A DNA stretch of 9,566 bases from the NCBI GenBank assembly GCA_023431045.1, contig JAEYXZ010000023.1, positions 1 through 9,566 on the forward strand. Reading direction: 5' to 3'. Positions within the stretch are counted from its first letter, which is position 1, and the number at the start of each line of letters is the position of its first letter. Source of the DNA: Bacillota bacterium (GTDB lineage: Bacteria; Bacillota_I; Bacilli_A; Acholeplasmatales; Acholeplasmataceae). Shown piece by piece: positions 6,699 through 9,566 of the stretch. Under the pieces are notes generated by a model. It worked only from the letters and a program-made list of their open reading frames with translations, had not been told where the DNA came from and did not search any database. A program made the position numbers and the translations under genes.

Positions 6699-6728
6699 TT
6701 AACTTATAAATAGACTATATTGTAAAAT
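6699..6728 (+). promoter_or_regulatory. Possible second promoter of rny
   Basis: TTAACT (6699-6704) and TAAAAT (6723-6728), 18 bp apart, matching four and five of six consensus bases. The region is very AT-rich, so a chance match is possible. If used, the transcript would start only about 20 nt before the rny start codon. Confidence 0.3.
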
Positions 6729-6756
6729 CTAAGAATACATATGGAGGTATTGGTGA

Positions 6757-8346
6757 ATGTTCAACCTATTAGTCGTTGACGCACCAGAACTTATTACCTT
6801 CATTTTGCTAATCATCTTCGGTTTAGTTGGTGGGGCTGTCGCAGGATATTTTATCCGTGTCTCACATCACGAAAAGAGTCTCCGCAAAAGCCGTGAAGAA
6901 GCTACTAAGATTGTAGAAGATGGTAAAAAAGAAGCAGATAAGACTAAAAGAGAGCTAGTCTTAGAAGCCAAACAAGAGATTTATGCGTTACGTAAAGAAT
7001 TTGACAACGATATGCGTGAAAGACGCCAAGTAGTAATGAATCTTGAAGAGAAAGTTACTCAGCGTGAAATTTCACTAAATAACCGTTCACAATACATTGA
7101 CAAGCGTGAAGAAACGCTTGATTTAAAAGAACAAAAACTTGACGAACGTAAAGAACAATTGGATAACTTATATAGCAAAGTGGATGATTTAGTTCTGGAA
7201 CAAGAATTAAAGTTACAAAGCATTGGTGGATTAACTAAGGAACAAGCAAAAGACACGATAATGGCTCAAGTAAGGGATTCTATCTCAAATGAAATTGCCG
7301 CATTTATTCGTGAAGAAGAAGATAAAGCTAAGAATGAAGTTCAACAGAAGAGTAAGGAATTACTTGCACTTGCGATGCAAAAATATGCATCAGAAACAAC
7401 TTCTGAAAGAACCGTTTCAGTTGTTGAAATCCCTAATGAAGATATGAAGGGTCGTATCATTGGTAAAGAAGGAAGAAATATTAGAACACTTGAAGCTCTC
7501 ACTGGAGTGGATCTAATTATCGATGACACACCTGAAGCAGTCGTCCTATCAGGATTTGATCCTGTAAGACGTGAAATTGCAAAACGCACCTTAACAATTT
7601 TAGTTCAGGATGGAAGAATTCATCCAGGTAGAATTGAAGAAGTTGTTGAACGTGCTCGGATGGAAGTTGACATGTTTATTAGAGAAGCTGGGGAAGAAGC
7701 AGTCTTCAAAACAGCAATCGGTAAAGTCCATCCAGATTTAATTAAGTTATTAGGACGTATGAGTTTTAGAACTTCATACGGACAAAACGTATTAAAGCAC
7801 TCAATTGAAGTTGCATTCCTCGCTGGAAAACTTGCAGCTGAAATTGGTGAAGATGAAATCTTAACAAGACGTGCAGGTTTATTCCATGATATTGGTAAAG
7901 CCGTTGACCATGAAATCGAAGGATCACACGTTCAAATTGGGGTCGATATCGTCTCACGTTATAAAGAACCAAAAGAAGTTATTGATGCCATCGCGTCCCA
8001 TCATGGTGATGTTGAACCACAATCAGTCATTGCAGTTTTAGTTGCTGCTGCTGATGCACTCTCTGCAGCAAGACCTGGTGCAAGAAGTGAATCAATGGAT
8101 TCATATATGAAACGTCTCACTCAACTAGAAGAAATTTCTAATGGTGTTGAAGGCGTCGATAAGTCTTATGCAATTCAAGCTGGTCGTGAAGTTAGAGTCA
8201 TCGTATATCCAGATAAGATTGATGATTTAAAACTCATCACAGTTGCTCGTTCAATTAAAGAAAAGATTGAACAAACAATGACTTATCCTGGAACGATCAA
8301 GGTAACTGTCATTCGCGAAACAAGAGCGATTGATACTGCTAAATAA
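6757..8346 (+). CDS. rny: Ribonuclease Y
   Basis: Membrane-anchored endoribonuclease that starts mRNA decay in many Firmicutes, cutting single-stranded regions, often in 5'-monophosphorylated RNA. The 529 residues (about 520 in Bacillus) show the full architecture: an N-terminal membrane helix (about 12-33), a long charged coiled coil (about 36-210, rich in Lys, Glu and Arg), a KH RNA-binding domain with the [10 protein letters not shown] loop (232-241), and an HD hydrolase domain. The metal-binding residues of the HD domain are visible: His348 (KHSIEVA), His377-Asp378 (LFHDIGKA) and Asp433 ([11 protein letters not shown]). GGAGG (6743-6747) lies 9 nt before the ATG. The gene has its own strong promoter and a short terminator before ymdB. 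The rny-ymdB order is the same as in Bacillus, where it lies downstream of pgsA and recA. Confidence 0.97.
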   Translation: MFNLLVVDAPELITFILLIIFGLVGGAVAGYFIRVSHHEKSLRKSREEATKIVEDGKKEADKTKRELVLEAKQEIYALRKEFDNDMRERRQVVMNLEEKVTQREISLNNRSQYIDKREETLDLKEQKLDERKEQLDNLYSKVDDLVLEQELKLQSIGGLTKEQAKDTIMAQVRDSISNEIAAFIREEEDKAKNEVQQKSKELLALAMQKYASETTSERTVSVVEIPNEDMKGRIIGKEGRNIRTLEALTGVDLIIDDTPEAVVLSGFDPVRREIAKRTLTILVQDGRIHPGRIEEVVERARMEVDMFIREAGEEAVFKTAIGKVHPDLIKLLGRMSFRTSYGQNVLKHSIEVAFLAGKLAAEIGEDEILTRRAGLFHDIGKAVDHEIEGSHVQIGVDIVSRYKEPKEVIDAIASHHGDVEPQSVIAVLVAAADALSAARPGARSESMDSYMKRLTQLEEISNGVEGVDKSYAIQAGREVRVIVYPDKIDDLKLITVARSIKEKIEQTMTYPGTIKVTVIRETRAIDTAK

Positions 8347-8352
8347 CAAAAG

Positions 8353-8374
8353 AAGAGGCAATTTGCCTCTTTTT
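8353..8374 (+). terminator. Short intrinsic terminator or attenuator between rny and ymdB
   Basis: AAGAGGC (8353-8359) pairs with GCCTCTT (8365-8371) around a 5-nt AT loop, and a run of five T ends at 8374. The stem is only 7 bp, so it may be leaky. No promoter is obvious in the 45 nt before ymdB, so ymdB expression probably depends on read-through. Confidence 0.7.
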
Positions 8375-8391
8375 ACTAGGAAGGAACATGT

Positions 8392-9162
8392 ATGAGAATA
8401 CTCTTTATTGGAGATATTTATGGTGAGTCTGGAGTCAGTTTTTTAATCGAGAATATTGACTATTTAAGAAGACAATATCAACCCAACTTAATCATTGTTA
8501 ATGCTGAGAATTCAGCCAATGGACGAGGAATTACCAAAGATATTTATAAACGTTTAATGGCAGCTGGAGTCGGACTTATCACAATGGGTAATCACACATT
8601 TAAGAATGATGAGTTGAAGACTTTTATTGAAGGATCTAGAATTGTGAGACCAATCAATGATCCAATTCAACTTGGTGATGGCTATCAGGTTATTAACTAT
8701 AATGGTAAAAAATTACTCGTGATTAATGCACTTGGTAAAGTATTTATGTTGGATCAATATGAATCGCCATTTCAAATGATTATGGATATTATCGAAAAAG
8801 TTCCTCATGACTATTCACTACTTGATATTCATGCCGAAGCAACCTCTGAAAAGGTTGCTCTCGGACATTATTTAGATGGTAAAATTGGTGCTATTGTTGG
8901 AACCCATACCCATATTCAAACCAATGATAATCGAATGCTTCCTAAAGGTACATTATACATTTCAGACGTTGGTATGACAGGACCATTAAATGGTGTGATT
9001 GGTGTTACAAAAGAAATCATCGTTGAAAGATTTCTAAACGGTCTATCAAGACCAAATGAAGTTGCACCAGGTTTACGACAATTAAATGGTGTGATCATTA
9101 CATTTGAACCAAAAAAATCAATTGAGAAAATACATCTTGAGGAAACTGCTAAAGAACTCTAA
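8392..9162 (+). CDS. ymdB: YmdB-family metallophosphoesterase (2',3'-cyclic-nucleotide phosphodiesterase)
   Basis: A 256-residue cytosolic enzyme (about 264 in Bacillus) of the calcineurin-like YmdB/DR1281 family. Bacillus YmdB hydrolyses 2',3'-cyclic nucleotides and affects biofilm and motility decisions; the role here is inferred. The metal-site motifs are present in order: GDIYG with Asp8, NAEN with Glu39 and Asn40, MGNHTF with Asn67 and His68, DIHAEATSEK with His147, and GTHTHIQT with His172 and His174. The later family block SDVGMTGP (191-198) is also present. In the metal motif, Phe70 stands where Bacillus has Trp, a conservative change. The Shine-Dalgarno AGGAAGGA (8378-8385) lies 6 nt before the ATG; another ATG at 8388 is out of frame. 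The gene follows rny by 45 nt, separated by a short terminator, and is followed by a weak hairpin. Confidence 0.95.
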   Translation: MRILFIGDIYGESGVSFLIENIDYLRRQYQPNLIIVNAENSANGRGITKDIYKRLMAAGVGLITMGNHTFKNDELKTFIEGSRIVRPINDPIQLGDGYQVINYNGKKLLVINALGKVFMLDQYESPFQMIMDIIEKVPHDYSLLDIHAEATSEKVALGHYLDGKIGAIVGTHTHIQTNDNRMLPKGTLYISDVGMTGPLNGVIGVTKEIIVERFLNGLSRPNEVAPGLRQLNGVIITFEPKKSIEKIHLEETAKEL

Positions 9163-9165
9163 AAT

Positions 9166-9193
9166 GGGGTAATTATGCAATTTCCTCTTTTTT
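9166..9193 (+). terminator. Weak intrinsic terminator after ymdB
   Basis: GGGGTAATT (9166-9174) can pair with AATTTCCTC (9179-9187) with one G-U pair and one T-T mismatch around a 4-nt loop, followed by six T (9188-9193). It begins 4 nt after the ymdB stop. The stem is imperfect, so confidence is moderate. Confidence 0.5.
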
Positions 9194-9224
9194 ATTGCTG
9201 ATACTTATCTTCTAGGTGTTATTA

Positions 9225-9233
9225 TGTTATAAT
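9225..9233 (+). promoter_or_regulatory. Extended -10 promoter of the last gene
   Basis: TGT-TATAAT: the TGn extension plus a perfect -10. The expected -35 position (near 9205) reads TTATCT, a weak match. Initiation near 9240 gives a leader of under 30 nt to the ATG at 9268. It marks a new transcription unit after ymdB. Confidence 0.6.
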
Positions 9234-9267
9234 AATCTTAAGAATATATGAGTGGGGGGAGATTCAT

Positions 9268-9566
9268 ATGGCGCTATTTGATCGAGAAGGACAATTAACG
9301 GTTAAAGATGAATCATTTAATGTTGGAGAATTGATACGTAATCTCACATACATTTCGGGTTCATATTTTGCACAATTTTTACAGGAGATTGGTTTAAGTA
9401 TTCCACGTAAATTACGTATGGGTATTTTAAAGAATCTACTTCGTGAACCCGTTCAACAAACCATTGAAGAACGTAAAACTTTAGCAGATGAAGTCGGTTA
9501 TCGTTTAACTTGGTTTTCTAGATTCACGGATTCACAACTTGTTAATCTACTCGAATGGTATAAGAG
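9268..9566 (+). CDS. Unknown protein, 5' part only (runs off the right end)
   Basis: An open frame of 99 complete codons continues past the window edge; the C-terminus is missing. It begins MALFDREGQLTVKDESF and then becomes rich in Leu, Arg, Glu and Gln, probably alpha-helical and cytosolic, with several Trp and Phe residues (LTWFSRFTDSQ, LLEWYK). No signal peptide, membrane segment or catalytic motif is visible in this part. A G-rich ribosome-binding site ending in GGAG (9258-9261) lies 6 nt before the ATG, and an extended -10 promoter lies further upstream; an ATG at 9248 is in another frame. Bacillus has spoVS after ymdB, but this sequence does not look like SpoVS to me. I do not recognise the family. 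Confidence 0.85.
   Translation, partial: MALFDREGQLTVKDESFNVGELIRNLTYISGSYFAQFLQEIGLSIPRKLRMGILKNLLREPVQQTIEERKTLADEVGYRLTWFSRFTDSQLVNLLEWYK

Noticed and set aside
7059..7972. Antisense open frames of 65-82 codons inside rny (and similar ones inside pgsA, recA, the first ABC gene and ymdB).
   Set aside because: They are shadows of strongly conserved coding sequence, with no ribosome-binding sites or plausible protein features.
1..9566. CRISPR arrays, tRNA or rRNA genes, insertion sequences, phage genes, long repeats.
   Set aside because: None seen: no repeated spacers, no tRNA-like cloverleaf, no transposase or inverted-repeat ends, and codon use looks uniform across the genes.

Overview
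This is a housekeeping stretch from an AT-rich, low-GC Gram-positive-type genome. Genes appear in the order rpsT(-), pgsA, recA, a two-gene ABC exporter, an orphan membrane protein (-), rny, ymdB and the start of an unknown gene. TGA is used as a real stop (3846-3848, inside the ribosome-binding region of the next gene) and tryptophan is TGG. That argues for the standard bacterial code and against the TGA=Trp mollicutes (Mycoplasma, Spiroplasma). The pgsA...recA...rny-ymdB backbone is the Bacillus/Firmicutes order, but without cinA and pbpX. My best guess is an Acholeplasma-like or related wall-less or reduced lineage of Bacilli; this is an inference from code, composition and gene order, not a proof.

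Layout. (1) 1-381: rpsT (ribosomal protein S20) on the minus strand from a GTG start with a near-perfect Shine-Dalgarno. It is divergent from pgsA, and the two promoters sit back to back. (2) 382-2058: pgsA (phosphatidylglycerophosphate synthase) and recA, probably one transcript, ended by a strong hairpin terminator. (3) 2072-5904: a perfect TATAAT, then two ABC half-transporter genes with complementary degenerate motifs. The first has Asp500 in place of the catalytic Glu; the second has an LSVGE signature. Together they form a heterodimeric BmrCD (YheI/YheH)-type exporter with one consensus and one degenerate ATP site. A bidirectional terminator ends them. (4) 5900-6562, minus strand: an unrecognised protein with a single membrane anchor, converging on the exporter operon and divergent from rny. 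(5) 6648-8374: rny (RNase Y) with a canonical promoter, a leader of about 70 nt and a second possible promoter, followed by a short terminator or attenuator. (6) 8392-9193: ymdB (metallophosphoesterase), then a weak terminator, an extended -10 promoter, and an unrecognised gene running off the right end.

Biology. rpsT, recA and rny-ymdB serve translation, recombination and RNA turnover; pgsA makes anionic phospholipid; the ABC pair probably exports lipophilic compounds or drugs. I found no CRISPR array, tRNA, rRNA, insertion sequence, phage gene or integration scar. I do not see a convincing new multi-gene system. The least explained parts are the orphan membrane protein, the truncated last gene, the extracellular insert of the second ABC subunit, and the arrangement of promoters and terminators.
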